A DNA stretch of 64,000 bases, taken from the NCBI GenBank assembly GCA_900319005.1, contig ONMV01000003.1, positions 1 to 64,000 of the forward strand, given 5' to 3'. The notes under the pieces are model-generated. The model saw nothing but the letters and a program-made list of their open reading frames with translations. It was not told the DNA's origin and did not search any database. Shown one piece after another: positions 24,000 through 33,933 of this stretch. Numbering within the stretch: position 1 is the first letter of the stretch; each line of letters begins with the position of its first letter. The DNA is from an uncultured Bacteroidales bacterium. GTDB lineage: Bacteria > Bacteroidota > Bacteroidia > Bacteroidales > Paludibacteraceae. Position numbers and translations under genes: made by a program.

Positions 24000-26021
24000 T
24001 CAATCTTGTTCTTTCTTCTCAAGATCATACCTGAAGCCAAGATATATTTTCCACCCCATAGTAGGTCCGCAAACCATCGAAGCATCAAAGTCCGCTCCAT
24101 AAGGATTGAAGCTATCCACAATAGGATTCTCTTGTTTGAAATTCGTCATATTCTCTGCGCCCACATATAAACTACAAGTTCTCCAATACTTAGTAACTTG
24201 CGCCATAAGCTGGGGATACCAAGTGAACGGACGATCAAAACCATCGGGCATACGGCTTACTCCGTTAAACTGCGCCGTAACGTCAAACTGCCATTTTTTC
24301 AATGGAGTCTGGTAACTTGTAGTGATTACTCCTTTATATCTATTCGTAAGTGCTTTGGAACGTAAACGTGCTATTCCATCGGCACAAATCGTAGTCTGCT
24401 CCACATCGGTATAGCGAAAAGCAGCCGTCCACGTCCAACCGCGCAGCACCTCAATCGAGGCTTCAATCTGCGCACTATGTGCAAAAGACTTTGCGCCCGA
24501 AAGGTCAGTCTGATTATAGATATGCACAGCATGCTTGTCCTGATCCATATCAACGATTAGCGAATTGAGGAAATGGGTGTAATAATACTCCATAGATAAC
24601 TGCAACTCCTTACTCCCCATCGGGATATAGAATGTAGTAGAAATACCCGTATTTACTGCACGTTCCTGCCGGATATTATCAATCAAGGTAAGTTTCCTAC
24701 TGGATGGCAAGATAAACGCATTGTCGGCTATCGCATTCGGGCTACGATATCCCATCCCCACACTTCCTCGGAGTGTCCACCACTCAAAAGGTGTATAACG
24801 GATATTCATACGCGGTGTAACAAAGAACCCATATCGCGTGGAATAATCCGCCCGCACTCCTGCCACAAGAGAAAGAAACTCGTCATATTTGAGATTATAC
24901 TCTGCAAAAAAACCGGGCACCACCTCATTTCTATCCAATAGGAAGTTATCCTCCAATTGTTGGTTAAAGGGCAAATGAAGATATTCACCAAATCGGTCGT
25001 AGTTCACAGAAAGACCTGTGCTCAGACGATGGTCATTATCAACGTCTCCACTGCCCTCAAAATTGAGTTGGCAGATCGCATTCACATAGAGGTTGAGTTG
25101 GTTGGCTTTCCATTTGCGCAATCCATATAAATTATCCATGTTATGATAACTGACAGCTGTTATGACTGCCACAGAAGAACCACTTTCATCATCGAACACA
25201 TACCCATTCTTAATATATCCGTCGACACGCCACGTATTCAGGTTGATACGATAAGGATTAGCAATCGTGTCTGTCATCTGCCCTCCCCGACGACGATCAT
25301 ACAACCCGCGCACAAAAGCTTGAAACGTATAATGTCCCTGCTTATAAAACCAGCGATTGGCAAGGTTTGCATTTTGCATCTTAGGCATGTCTGCAAATGA
25401 ATCATGATTACCATCCATAGTCATAAAACTACCGCCATAGTGCGCCAAAATGCCAGTATAGAGATGCTCTTTAAGTTGCCATCCTCCCATGATATTCGCT
25501 TCGGTCATTGATTCGCTATTCACCATCAGGTTGAGGCTGAGCGGATTCTGGATGTTGGGTTTAAGCAACTCCACATTGATTTGACCGGACGTGGCCTCAT
25601 AGCCGTTAATCACAGAGGAAGTACCTTTGCTAACTTGAATACTACTCATCCACGGACCCGGTATATACTCCAGTCCGAAATTCTGCGCCAATCCACGCAC
25701 ACCGGGTGTATTCTCTTGTAATAATTGCACATATGTGCCATTCAAACCGAGCAAACGAATCTGTTTGGCTCCCGTCGCAGCATCGGAATACGCTACATCA
25801 ACCGAAGCATTCGTCTCAAATGCTTCGCTGAGGTTGCAGCACGCTGCGCGGCAAAGTTCTTCGGAGTTAATTTTCTCTGTATCAAAGGCTTCCGTACGAC
25901 TTTTCACCTTCCCCTTCTTGCGTTGAACTACTGTGACTTCTTCAAGTTTAAAATCACTTGCTTCCTGCGCAAATAGAGGTAGGCAGGAGAAAAATAATAT
26001 TGCAAATAATAACCTTTTCAC
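24000..26021 (-). CDS. TonB-dependent outer-membrane receptor, probably for a metal or metal complex
   Basis: A 673-residue protein. Signal peptide MKRLLFAILFFSCLPLFA, a TonB-box-like LEEVTVVQR immediately after it, plug domain (LCRAACCNLSEAFETNASVD ... GTSSVINGYEATSGQINVE) and a 22-strand barrel ending in the aromatic-type YLGFRYDLEK. There is no SusD partner and no N-terminal carboxypeptidase-like domain, so it is not a SusC glycan receptor. It overlaps by 4 bp with the upstream gene for a heavy-metal-binding-domain protein, so both come from one transcript. This pairing suggests import of copper or another soft metal, which remains inference. Energised presumably by the ExbB/ExbD system at 10.9-13.3 kb. 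Confidence 0.9.
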   Translation of the reverse strand: MKRLLFAILFFSCLPLFAQEASDFKLEEVTVVQRKKGKVKSRTEAFDTEKINSEELCRAACCNLSEAFETNASVDVAYSDAATGAKQIRLLGLNGTYVQLLQENTPGVRGLAQNFGLEYIPGPWMSSIQVSKGTSSVINGYEATSGQINVELLKPNIQNPLSLNLMVNSESMTEANIMGGWQLKEHLYTGILAHYGGSFMTMDGNHDSFADMPKMQNANLANRWFYKQGHYTFQAFVRGLYDRRRGGQMTDTIANPYRINLNTWRVDGYIKNGYVFDDESGSSVAVITAVSYHNMDNLYGLRKWKANQLNLYVNAICQLNFEGSGDVDNDHRLSTGLSVNYDRFGEYLHLPFNQQLEDNFLLDRNEVVPGFFAEYNLKYDEFLSLVAGVRADYSTRYGFFVTPRMNIRYTPFEWWTLRGSVGMGYRSPNAIADNAFILPSSRKLTLIDNIRQERAVNTGISTTFYIPMGSKELQLSMEYYYTHFLNSLIVDMDQDKHAVHIYNQTDLSGAKSFAHSAQIEASIEVLRGWTWTAAFRYTDVEQTTICADGIARLRSKALTNRYKGVITTSYQTPLKKWQFDVTAQFNGVSRMPDGFDRPFTWYPQLMAQVTKYWRTCSLYVGAENMTNFKQENPIVDSFNPYGADFDASMVCGPTMGWKIYLGFRYDLEKKEQD

Positions 26022-26353
26022 TTCTTTACTTCCTCATCCGCCTGCATTACTTTAGCCGGTTTGTCTATACGATCAAAGGCCGTAAGCAAGGTCTCCACAT
26101 CCGTTTTACGATTATCAAAAGTGACCGTAACGGTTTTCGTTTTCAAATCGCAAACGATATCCTTCACTCCTTTTTCCCATGCGATATTCTTCATGATCTT
26201 ATCGCAGCAACCTTGGCAATGCAGGTCGCAAGCCAGAACCACTTTTTCCTTATACGACTTTTTATTAGGTGTTCCGTTCGTACGCTCTGCGTGTAGTCCA
26301 TAGAGCGGGAAAAGGGTAATTACCAACACTAAAAGAATCTTATTCATACTCAT
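26018..26353 (-). CDS. Secreted heavy-metal-associated (HMA) domain protein
   Basis: A 111-residue protein with a signal peptide (LLVLVITLFPLYGLHA) and one HMA domain of ferredoxin-like fold. The metal motif is DLHCQGCCDKI with Cys46 and Cys49 (CxxC, plus an extra Cys50), followed by GVKDIVCDLKTKTVTVTFD, the second half of the fold. HMA domains bind Cu(I), Zn or Hg and pass them to partners. Its export to the periplasm and its 4-bp overlap with the receptor gene suggest a periplasmic acceptor for the imported metal. A second in-frame ATG at 26347 is equally likely as start. Confidence 0.88.
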   Translation of the reverse strand: MSMNKILLVLVITLFPLYGLHAERTNGTPNKKSYKEKVVLACDLHCQGCCDKIMKNIAWEKGVKDIVCDLKTKTVTVTFDNRKTDVETLLTAFDRIDKPAKVMQADEEVKK

Positions 26354-26369
26354 TTTTTAAAATCGGGTG

Positions 26370-26400
26370 CAAAATTACTGCTTTTTAGGAAATTGTGCAA
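26370..26400 (-). promoter_or_regulatory. Promoter of the HMA protein-receptor operon
   Basis: On the minus strand TTG (26398-26400), 20-bp spacer, TAATTTTG (26370-26377), 17 nt before the start codon at 26353. No dyad of a metal regulator was recognised. Confidence 0.7.
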
Positions 26401-26460
26401 TACCTAATAATGGGGATTTTTCGGTTCTAATCTCCAATAAATGGTATTTTCTTGCAGAAA

Positions 26461-27408
26461 TCAGCCCACATTGAACTGACTTCCTCCTATAAATTCACGC
26501 AAAATAGAGGTTTTTGGAATATAGGAAGCCTCCAGTCCTTCAAAAAAGCTAAGGTAGAAGAGCAATCGTTCGGCTATCTTATATTCTTCCGAGGAGGCAG
26601 GTACGGTTTGCAAAGCCGTCTCCACAGTATATCTAATCGCAGGCATTTCATACATCATAGATGTATCGAACCGTGCATTTGCTTCCTTTCGAAAGGGTTC
26701 AATCCATTTCTTTTCTCCCTCTCGAACCGACGGCCATGCCGCAATTGTCATTTGCGCACTCTTACCACGCGTACGAAAATCTCTACTGATACGTCTAAGT
26801 AAACGATGAACATATGTTGGAATCCATTTCTCACCATCCAGCGAAACCGGACTCATAGGCGCCGCATATATCTTAAACTTACAGGACGCATCTATGTGTT
26901 CAGTCAATATAGGATTCAAGGCATGAATTCCCTCAATAACCATAATTGTATCGGGCTCCAATTGCAAAGTATCCCCTAAATATTCTCTTCTCTCCTCTGC
27001 AAAATTAAATGTTGGCAGAGCTATTTCACGACCAGCAATAAGCGCCTTCAAATCCTCCTCTAACTGCCTGATATCCAATGCATAGATCGATTCATAATCT
27101 TTCGTTCCATCTTCTTTTCGCGGCGTAAGAGTACCATCCACATACCAATTATCCAATGACAATGCGACAGGCTGTTTTCCTTGCGCAAGCAACTCCAGAC
27201 AAAGACGGTGACTCGAAGTGGTTTTACCGCTTGAAGACGGTCCAGCCAGAAGAACCACTCGCACCTCAGGACGCTTACAAATCTGACGTACAATACGGGC
27301 CAATTGCGCTGCATGGTACTGCTCTCCCCAAGCTACCAATTCGGCAGCGCGATGCGATTCAATCATCTCGTTGATATACGCTACCCGGCGTTTAGATTTT
27401 TCTATCAT
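26461..27408 (-). CDS. Uridine kinase-like nucleoside kinase, short form
   Basis: A 315-residue P-loop kinase with GPSSSGKTTSS at about residue 56, LSLDNWYVD (substrate Asp), DYESIYALD, and TIMVIEGIHALNP. It is related to phosphoribulokinase/uridine kinase but differs from classical Udk by a longer N- and C-terminus. In Bacteroidota the commonest protein of this kind is about 550 residues with an N-terminal TGS/threonyl-tRNA-synthetase-like part; here that part is missing and only the last 50 residues of such a region may remain. The start overlaps priA by 4 bp, so it is the third gene of tdk-priA-kinase. Substrate uncertain. Confidence 0.8.
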   Translation of the reverse strand: MIEKSKRRVAYINEMIESHRAAELVAWGEQYHAAQLARIVRQICKRPEVRVVLLAGPSSSGKTTSSHRLCLELLAQGKQPVALSLDNWYVDGTLTPRKEDGTKDYESIYALDIRQLEEDLKALIAGREIALPTFNFAEERREYLGDTLQLEPDTIMVIEGIHALNPILTEHIDASCKFKIYAAPMSPVSLDGEKWIPTYVHRLLRRISRDFRTRGKSAQMTIAAWPSVREGEKKWIEPFRKEANARFDTSMMYEMPAIRYTVETALQTVPASSEEYKIAERLLFYLSFFEGLEASYIPKTSILREFIGGSQFNVG

Positions 27409-29429
27409 ATCGGATCTATATCTATAATTAGCTTCACATTTTTATTCGATGAAATCGACAAAATACGGTCAATTGCCTCCTTCAATCTTCTTTTTGCCTC
27501 CTCTATATTTGCCGAACTCTCAATGCGCAATGTCAATTCACGGAGTGTATATGCCTGAATGCGTTCTACAGATGGAATGATCACTCCAGAAACACGATCT
27601 CCAAAAATACGTAGCAGATAGGCCTGCAGTTGGGTAGTTACCATATGCACCCGAAGTGCATTATGATCCTTCATTTGCAAACGAATTACCCGATAAAATG
27701 GAGGATAATTAAACATTTTACGTTCCTCTATTTGGTGATTATACAATGCCTCATAGGCATGTTTTTGCACCATCCCAAGTACCATATTATGGGTATCGAA
27801 AGTCTGAATCCACACCTCGCCTTTCTTTCCCTTTCGACCGGCTCTACCCGCGACTTGCTCCAACATCTGATATGCTCGTTCGTACGCTCTAAAGTCCGGT
27901 TGGTTAAAAAGCGGATCGGCATTCAACACAGCCACCAAACGTACATCATCGAAATGCAGCCCTTTAGTAATCATCTGCGTTCCAACGAGGATATCGCATT
28001 CATGACGAGCGAAGGCATTAATGATTTCTTCATACGAATTCTTGTTTCTCGTGGTATCGAGATCCATGCGCAGCACGCGCGCTTCAGGAAATAATTTTTG
28101 TATCTCATCTTCAATGCGCTCAGTACCTATTCCAAACGCCTTGAGTTCTCCTCCACATTGCGGACAGACAGCCGGAACGGGAGCATGATACCCACAATAA
28201 TGACACCGCAGCTCATTGTCACGTTTATGCAAGGTCATCGGGACATCACATTGCACACAACGAGGCGGTTGTCCACACGCCATACACTGGATTTGCGGCG
28301 CATAGCCTCGACGATTTTGGAAGAGGATAACTTGCTTTTTATCCGCCAGACATTGGCGAATCCTATCTACCAGTGGGTCACTAAAATGACCATACATCTC
28401 CTTCCGATCATACTGACGACTAAGATCAATTAGTTTAATATCAGGCAGCTCCGCCCCACCAAAACGCTCAGTAAGCGAAACCAAACCATATATACCTTTC
28501 TGTGCCAAATAATACGATTCTATAGAAGGAGTGGCTGTTCCTAAAAGAACTTTAGCGCCATGCTCCTTCGCTAACACAATAGCTGCAGCCCGAGCATGAT
28601 AACGGGGATTAGGTTCCACCTGCTTATAACTGGGATCATGCTCTTCATCCACAATGACCAAACCCAGATTAGAAACAGGAAGAAAGATTGCACTTCGAGT
28701 CCCGAGCACCACAAAGTTAGTTGAGGTTTGGGATTTATAATTGGAAATTTGATTGTATCGCTTTTCACGCTCCGCATCTGTAAAGCGGCTATGATAAACA
28801 ATAAGCCGATCACCAAAGATCAGTTGCAGACGCGAAGTCAGTTGCGTAGTTAAAGCAATTTCCGGCACAAGATACAACACATTCTTTCCTGCTTTGAGCT
28901 GCGCCTCTATCAAATGTATATATATATCCGTCTTACCACTGGACGTAACACCATGCAGCAGAACAATATCTTTTCCATTATTCCAAAAAGTTCCGATGGA
29001 TTCGACACTTTTCGATTGTGCGGAAGATAAATCATGCATTGATTCTATCGGGCCATCATACGGAATCGATAACACTCTACGACGCTTAGGGGGATTGGTC
29101 AGGCGTTTATCCAATCCTCCGGGCAATGCAGCTGCCATCACCTCTCCTAAGGCACACATATAATAACCACTCATCCACTTCCACAACGCCAATTGCTCCG
29201 GTGAAATCATAGGAGCAGAATCAAGCATCGCTATCACCGGGCGTATTTTTTGTACAAAGGCGTCTTCTACCGGTTGCGTATGCGCACGAAGCACCACACC
29301 TCGCACTTCTTTTTTCATTAATGGCACAAGCACGCGCGTACCTGCAGCGGGTAAAGGCAAATCATCCGGAACGCTATAGGTATAGCAATCCCGGATGGCT
29401 AAAGGTAATATGACATCAACAAGCCTCAC
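27405..29429 (-). CDS. priA: Primosomal protein N' (replication restart helicase PriA)
   Basis: A 674-residue superfamily 2 helicase. An N-terminal 3'-DNA-end-binding domain (residues 1-100), Walker A GVTSSGKT at 160-167, DEEH at 261-264, then the helicase-inserted zinc module with eight Cys ([24 protein letters not shown]) and motifs V/VI ([22 protein letters not shown]). It reloads the replisome at stalled forks. It is somewhat shorter than most Bacteroidota PriA. Residues 226-237 ([12 protein letters not shown]) come from an intergenic-type repeat also present in miaB. Overlaps tdk by 14 bp. Confidence 0.95.
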   Translation of the reverse strand: MRLVDVILPLAIRDCYTYSVPDDLPLPAAGTRVLVPLMKKEVRGVVLRAHTQPVEDAFVQKIRPVIAMLDSAPMISPEQLALWKWMSGYYMCALGEVMAAALPGGLDKRLTNPPKRRRVLSIPYDGPIESMHDLSSAQSKSVESIGTFWNNGKDIVLLHGVTSSGKTDIYIHLIEAQLKAGKNVLYLVPEIALTTQLTSRLQLIFGDRLIVYHSRFTDAEREKRYNQISNYKSQTSTNFVVLGTRSAIFLPVSNLGLVIVDEEHDPSYKQVEPNPRYHARAAAIVLAKEHGAKVLLGTATPSIESYYLAQKGIYGLVSLTERFGGAELPDIKLIDLSRQYDRKEMYGHFSDPLVDRIRQCLADKKQVILFQNRRGYAPQIQCMACGQPPRCVQCDVPMTLHKRDNELRCHYCGYHAPVPAVCPQCGGELKAFGIGTERIEDEIQKLFPEARVLRMDLDTTRNKNSYEEIINAFARHECDILVGTQMITKGLHFDDVRLVAVLNADPLFNQPDFRAYERAYQMLEQVAGRAGRKGKKGEVWIQTFDTHNMVLGMVQKHAYEALYNHQIEERKMFNYPPFYRVIRLQMKDHNALRVHMVTTQLQAYLLRIFGDRVSGVIIPSVERIQAYTLRELTLRIESSANIEEAKRRLKEAIDRILSISSNKNVKLIIDIDPI
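28721..28757 (-). repeat. Translated CAAATTTC-type repeat in priA
   Basis: Minus strand CAAATTTCCAATTATAAATC continuing CCAAACCTCAAC, in frame, encoding [11 protein letters not shown] between helicase motifs. Related to 38060-38105 in miaB (QISNHKFQ). Confidence 0.65.
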
Positions 29430-30006
29430 TTGCTATTGCCTTGTTATAGCATTCGCGGCAGAGGGGTTCATAACTATCGGTCTCACCCAGCAAAACACGC
29501 TTATCAGAAGCCACTAAACGATGGCTGACATACGCCAAGTCTCCGCATTGAACACAAATAGCATGAGTTTTATACACATCATCCGCGATAGCCATGAGAG
29601 CCGGCATCGGACCAAACGGAACACCGCGGAAATCCATATCCAGCCCAGCACATATGACGCGTATACCGCGATCTGCCAATTGTTTGCAGACATCTACAAT
29701 TCCCATATCAAAGAACTGCGCTTCGTCAATTCCCACCACGTCAATATCATCCACCATCAAAAGGATGTTTTGGCTGCTATCAACAGGTGTGGACTGAATG
29801 ACATTGCGATCATGGCTTACCACATCCTCATCACTGTAACGAACATCAATAGCGGGTTTATAAATCTCCACGCGCAATTTGGCAAACTTTGCGCGTTTCA
29901 TTCTGCGAATCAGTTCTTCAGTCTTACCACTGAACATTGATCCACATACTACTTCAATGGAACCTCGTCTCAAAGACGGTCCTTTTCTGTCTCGCTCTGA
30001 AAACAT
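29416..30006 (-). CDS. tdk: Thymidine kinase
   Basis: A 196-residue type II thymidine kinase. P-loop [14 protein letters not shown] near residue 20, [16 protein letters not shown] (catalytic Glu), lasso-region and zinc ribbon Cys in CVQCGD and CREC. It phosphorylates thymidine for dTTP salvage. The frame is open to 30075, but a well-formed promoter (30045-30075) would lie inside that extension, so the ATG at 30006 (MFSERDRKG) is the real start. First gene of tdk-priA-nucleoside kinase, all with overlapping ends. Confidence 0.95.
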   Translation of the reverse strand: MFSERDRKGPSLRRGSIEVVCGSMFSGKTEELIRRMKRAKFAKLRVEIYKPAIDVRYSDEDVVSHDRNVIQSTPVDSSQNILLMVDDIDVVGIDEAQFFDMGIVDVCKQLADRGIRVICAGLDMDFRGVPFGPMPALMAIADDVYKTHAICVQCGDLAYVSHRLVASDKRVLLGETDSYEPLCRECYNKAIASEAC

Positions 30007-30044
30007 ATCTGTAGGTAAATTATTTATCACACTTTTTGCGACTG

Positions 30045-30075
30045 CAAAGGTACAACTATTTTTTGGAATACGCAA
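30045..30075 (-). promoter_or_regulatory. Promoter of tdk-priA-kinase operon
   Basis: On the minus strand TTG (30073-30075), 20-bp spacer, TACCTTTG (30045-30052), 39 nt before the tdk start. Decides the tdk start codon. Confidence 0.75.
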
Positions 30076-30273
30076 GAAAAATGCAAAAATCTTTTCAATT
30101 TTATCAGAACAGGGTTGAGTAAACCTAACGAACGATGCGTAGTGTTTAAGATGAGATAAGGGTAAGATAAGGAGTAAAGTCTAGGATTCTCTCGTGATTG
30201 AACTGTGATAGACCGGTGATTGACGCATAAAGATAGGCAAAAAGAGGAGTTTAGTGCTTTTTTTGAGCAAAGA

Positions 30274-30305
30274 TTTGCATATGTCCGAAAAAAGTAGTAC
30301 CTTTG
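30274..30305 (+). promoter_or_regulatory. Promoter of the cca-parE-psuKG operon
   Basis: TTTG (30274-30277), 20-bp spacer, TACCTTTG (30298-30305). Start codon at 30378. Confidence 0.75.
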
Positions 30306-30377
30306 CAGGCGCAAAGGTTTTTAATCGAATACCGAAGGTGAGAAAAAACATTTGGCAATAATGGTAAAGGTTTGAGA

Positions 30378-31823
30378 ATGGTTATAAATGATCCAAAAAT
30401 AGAGAATCCGGTGCTTAAGATGGTTGGCGAGACAGCCGACCAATTGGACTTGGAGTGCTACGTAATAGGCGGTTGGGTGCGAGATCTGATTCTTCATCGT
30501 CCTTCCGACGACATAGACATCGTGGTAGTAGGTTCGGGTATCACATTAGCAGAGGCGGTAGCCAAAAAAATAGGCAAGAAAGCACATCTGTCGGTATTCA
30601 AAACGTACGGGACGGCTCAGGTGAAGCGAGGAGACTTGGAATTGGAGTTTGTAGGGGCGCGGCGCGAGAGTTATACACGAGACAGCCGAAATCCGATAGT
30701 GGAAGACGGGACATTGGAAGAAGATCAGAACCGGCGTGATTTTACAATCAATGCCATGGCAATATGTCTTAACAATTCCCATTATGGCGAGTTGCTGGAT
30801 CCTTTCGATGGAATCGGCGATTTAGCGCGCTGTCTCATCCGCACGCCTTTAAATCCGGATATCACATTCAGCGATGATCCGCTTAGGATGATGCGCGCCA
30901 TCCGTTTTGCTACCCAATTGGGATTTAATTTAGACGGTGAAACATTCGATGCCATAAAGCGTAACAAGGAACGTATCGGCATTATCACAAAGGAGCGTAT
31001 TGCAGAGGAGTTGAATAAAATAATGTTGAGTCGCAGACCTTCGGAAGGATGGCTTTTACTCGATAAAACCGGTCTCCTTCCACTCATTTTCCCCGAATTA
31101 GCGGCATTGAAAGGGATTGATGTAAAAGAAGGGCATGGACATAAAGACGTATTCTTTCACACGTTGAAAGTGCTGGACAATGTAGCGGAGTTAACGAGTG
31201 AACGAATGAACGATTTAACGAATGAACGAAAGGATAAAGTCCTTTGGCTTCGTTGGGCGGCGTTGTTACACGATATCGGCAAACCGCGCAGCAAACAGTG
31301 GGATCCGCAAGTGGGATGGACATTCCGGAACCACAACTATCTTGGTGCCAAAATGGTTCCGAAGATATTCGCAAAGATGAAGCTACCGCTGAACGAAAAG
31401 ATGGAGTATGTGCGGAAGATGGTGGACTTACACATGCGTCCTATCAATTTGATAGAAGACACGGTAACAGACAGTGCAGTCAGAAGATTACTGTTTGAGG
31501 CCGGCGATGATATTGATGACTTGATGCTACTTTGCGATGCAGACATCACAAGCCGCAATGAGGAGAAAAAAGCCCGATTCCATCGGAACTATCAGTTGGT
31601 AAGAGAGAAGATGGTAGAGTTGGAAGAGCGCGACCGAATCCGCAATTTCCAACCGCCTGTAGACGGAATGGAAATTATGGAACTATTCCACCTCGAACCC
31701 TGTTCTCTTGTAGGAGAACTGAAAGCCGCCATCAAAGAGGCTATACTGGATGGCATCATTCCGAATGACCATGATGCGGCAAAAGCATTTGTACTTGAAT
31801 TATGGCAGAAGAAAACGAAATAA
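30378..31823 (+). CDS. cca: CCA tRNA nucleotidyltransferase / poly(A) polymerase family with HD domain
   Basis: A 481-residue protein. Nucleotidyltransferase head: [13 protein letters not shown] and DDIDIVVVG with metal-binding Asp residues, [10 protein letters not shown], and [12 protein letters not shown]. Then the neck/body and an HD phosphohydrolase domain ([10 protein letters not shown] ... [13 protein letters not shown]). It adds or repairs the 3' CCA of tRNAs, which matches the two tRNAs in this window that lack encoded CCA. The frame is also open six bases upstream from a TTG; ATG 30378 is preferred. A translated repeat, [13 protein letters not shown] (31191-31229), is inserted just before the HD motif and is shared with the GDSL esterase. 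Overlaps parE by 22 bp. Confidence 0.92.
   Translation: MVINDPKIENPVLKMVGETADQLDLECYVIGGWVRDLILHRPSDDIDIVVVGSGITLAEAVAKKIGKKAHLSVFKTYGTAQVKRGDLELEFVGARRESYTRDSRNPIVEDGTLEEDQNRRDFTINAMAICLNNSHYGELLDPFDGIGDLARCLIRTPLNPDITFSDDPLRMMRAIRFATQLGFNLDGETFDAIKRNKERIGIITKERIAEELNKIMLSRRPSEGWLLLDKTGLLPLIFPELAALKGIDVKEGHGHKDVFFHTLKVLDNVAELTSERMNDLTNERKDKVLWLRWAALLHDIGKPRSKQWDPQVGWTFRNHNYLGAKMVPKIFAKMKLPLNEKMEYVRKMVDLHMRPINLIEDTVTDSAVRRLLFEAGDDIDDLMLLCDADITSRNEEKKARFHRNYQLVREKMVELEERDRIRNFQPPVDGMEIMELFHLEPCSLVGELKAAIKEAILDGIIPNDHDAAKAFVLELWQKKTK
31191..31229 (+). repeat. Translated repeat TTAACGAGTGAACGAATG in cca
   Basis: 35 of 39 bases match 9970-10008 in the GDSL esterase gene and the frame is the same. 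It encodes [13 protein letters not shown] between the HD-domain entry helix and LLHDIGKP. Confidence 0.75.
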
Positions 31824-33724
31824 ATTTGGCCGCCGTGGAATACGGTGAAGAGAACATTATCCATTTGGATGACATGGAACATATCCGTCGTCGTCCGGGT
31901 ATGTATATCGGTAAGTTGGGTGACGGCAGTCATTCGGATGACGGAATTTACGTGCTCATCAAAGAGAGTATTGACAACTCTATTGACGAGTTCCGCATGG
32001 GCGAAGGCAAAGTGATAGAAGTGGAAGTCGCTGACGGTCGTGTACGCGTGCGCGATTACGGACGCGGAATACCATTAGGTAAATTAGTAGAAGTGGTTAG
32101 CGTGCTGAATACCGGTGGTAAATACGACAGCAAGGCCTTCAAGAAATCCGTGGGTCTGAACGGTGTGGGTACGAAAGCGGTCAACGCACTGTCTTCGTTC
32201 TTTGCGGTTGAGTCCTACCGCGAGGGAAAAATGCGCCGTGCCGAGTTTGCACAAGGCAAGTTAACCTCCGATACCGGGATTTTGGATTATAACGGTTCCG
32301 AGAAGCGCGGAACAATCATTGAGTTTGTGCCGGATAACAGCAAAGGGCTGTTTGAGAACTATCGTTTCCGCGACGATTACATAGAGGAGTTGCTGCGCAA
32401 TTACGCATACCTTAACACCGGTCTGACGCTGGTATATAACGGTAAAAAATTCGTTTCGAAGAATGGTCTGCTGGATCTTTTGACGGAAAACATGACGGTA
32501 AATCCCCTCTACCCGATTATTCATATCAAGGGAGAAGATATTGAGATTGCTTTGACCCATACCGATCAAAACGGCGATGAATATTACTCATTCGTTAATG
32601 GTCAGCACACTATCCAAGGCGGAACACACCAGGCAGCATATCGTGAAGCGATAGGTAGAACCATCAAGGAGTTCTTTAACAAGAACCAGGAATTGGCCGA
32701 TATCCGAAATGGCGTTGTTGGGGCGATCGCGATCAATGTAGAAGAGCCTGTCTTCGAGAGCCAGACGAAAGTGAAGTTAGGCTCGAAAGATATGAGCCCG
32801 ACAGGTGGCGTGAGCGTGAATAAGTTTGTCAATGACTTCGTGAAACAGCAACTGGACAACTACTTGCACAAAAATCCACAGACAGTGGATGTAATGCTGC
32901 AGAAGATTCAGGACAGCGAGAAAGAGCGCAAGGCGATTGCTGGCGTAACCAAAGCTGCACGAGAGAGAGCAAAGAAGAATCTGGTTAATAATCCCAAGTT
33001 GCGCGATTGCCAGATTCACCTGAACGATTCCAAGCCTGTAAAGAGTGCTAAAGATGCAGATGATGATTTGCGTTTGGAGAGTTGTATCTTTATCACGGAG
33101 GGTCTTTCAGCATCTGGTTCAATTACCAAAAGCCGCGATGTCCGCACACAAGCTGTGTTCTCACTACGCGGAAAACCTCTCAACAGTTACGGACTCAGCA
33201 AATCGGTTGTTTATGAAAACGAAGAGTTCAACTGCTTGCAGTCGGCGCTGAATATAGAAGACGGATTAGATGAACTGCGATACAACAAAGTGATTATTGC
33301 CACCGATGCCGATGTAGATGGTATGCACATCCGACTTCTGATGCTGACATTCTTTCTTCAATTCTTCCCGGACTTGGTTAAGAAAGGACATGTCTATATT
33401 CTACAGACCCCACTTTTCCGTGTGAAGGACAAGAATCAGGTTATCTACTGTTACTCCGAAGAAGAACGCCAGAACGCTTTGGCGAAAATCAAAAATCCGG
33501 AGATTACCCGATTCAAAGGTTTGGGAGAGATTTCTCCCGATGAATTCAAGGGTTTTATCGGTTCAGGCATTCGTTTAGACCAAGTGACGCTGCGCAAAGA
33601 AGATGCAGTGAATGAGTTATTGGCATATTATATGGGCAAGAACACGTCCGAACGTCAACAGTTCATCATCGATAATCTGGTGATAGAAGAAGATCGTGTT
33701 GAAAATGACGAATTGACAGAATGA
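31802..33724 (+). CDS. parE: DNA topoisomerase IV subunit B
   Basis: A 640-residue GHKL ATPase subunit of a type IIA topoisomerase. ATP site: [43 protein letters not shown]. The Toprim part has [17 protein letters not shown] instead of the EGDSAGG of gyrase B, then [25 protein letters not shown] and [11 protein letters not shown]; this variant is the usual one for Bacteroidales ParE. With ParC (not in the window) it decatenates daughter chromosomes. Start overlaps cca by 22 bp; the small gene downstream overlaps its stop (ATGA). Confidence 0.93.
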   Translation: MAEENEINLAAVEYGEENIIHLDDMEHIRRRPGMYIGKLGDGSHSDDGIYVLIKESIDNSIDEFRMGEGKVIEVEVADGRVRVRDYGRGIPLGKLVEVVSVLNTGGKYDSKAFKKSVGLNGVGTKAVNALSSFFAVESYREGKMRRAEFAQGKLTSDTGILDYNGSEKRGTIIEFVPDNSKGLFENYRFRDDYIEELLRNYAYLNTGLTLVYNGKKFVSKNGLLDLLTENMTVNPLYPIIHIKGEDIEIALTHTDQNGDEYYSFVNGQHTIQGGTHQAAYREAIGRTIKEFFNKNQELADIRNGVVGAIAINVEEPVFESQTKVKLGSKDMSPTGGVSVNKFVNDFVKQQLDNYLHKNPQTVDVMLQKIQDSEKERKAIAGVTKAARERAKKNLVNNPKLRDCQIHLNDSKPVKSAKDADDDLRLESCIFITEGLSASGSITKSRDVRTQAVFSLRGKPLNSYGLSKSVVYENEEFNCLQSALNIEDGLDELRYNKVIIATDADVDGMHIRLLMLTFFLQFFPDLVKKGHVYILQTPLFRVKDKNQVIYCYSEEERQNALAKIKNPEITRFKGLGEISPDEFKGFIGSGIRLDQVTLRKEDAVNELLAYYMGKNTSERQQFIIDNLVIEEDRVENDELTE

Positions 33725-33921
33725 AAGCCCTTATTATATTTATAGTGATGGCGGTTATGATCTTAACACTTATTGAGATCAACGAACGCATTAAGAAAAG
33801 GAAGAACATGGGGCAACCGGCTTCTCCAGACTCCGAGGACTGCGCAGAAACGGCCTGTACGGATTGCAGCCTGATGGATATATGTGAGAAAGAGGAAAAG
33901 AAAACAGGACGCAAGCAATAA
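33721..33921 (+). CDS. Small membrane-anchored Cys-rich protein
   Basis: A 66-residue protein with one N-terminal membrane helix ([18 protein letters not shown]), a basic stretch (NERIKKRKN), and a cluster of four Cys in [16 protein letters not shown] (spacing C-x4-C-x2-C-x5-C), then a Lys-rich tail. Four closely placed Cys could hold a zinc ion or an iron-sulfur cluster, on the cytoplasmic side if the basic region marks the inside. The 4-bp overlap with parE and 12-nt gap to psuK show that it is a real operon member. Function not recognised. Confidence 0.75.
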   Translation: MKALIIFIVMAVMILTLIEINERIKKRKNMGQPASPDSEDCAETACTDCSLMDICEKEEKKTGRKQ

Positions 33922-33933
33922 CGGATTAATACC

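Noticed and set aside
30007-30075. N-terminal extension of thymidine kinase
   Set aside because: A complete promoter lies inside this stretch and the extension has no family counterpart.
33088-33130. Damaged Toprim motif in ParE (EGLSASGS instead of EGDSAGG)
   Set aside because: The variant is the normal one in Bacteroidales ParE as I know the family, and the following DADVDG motif is intact.
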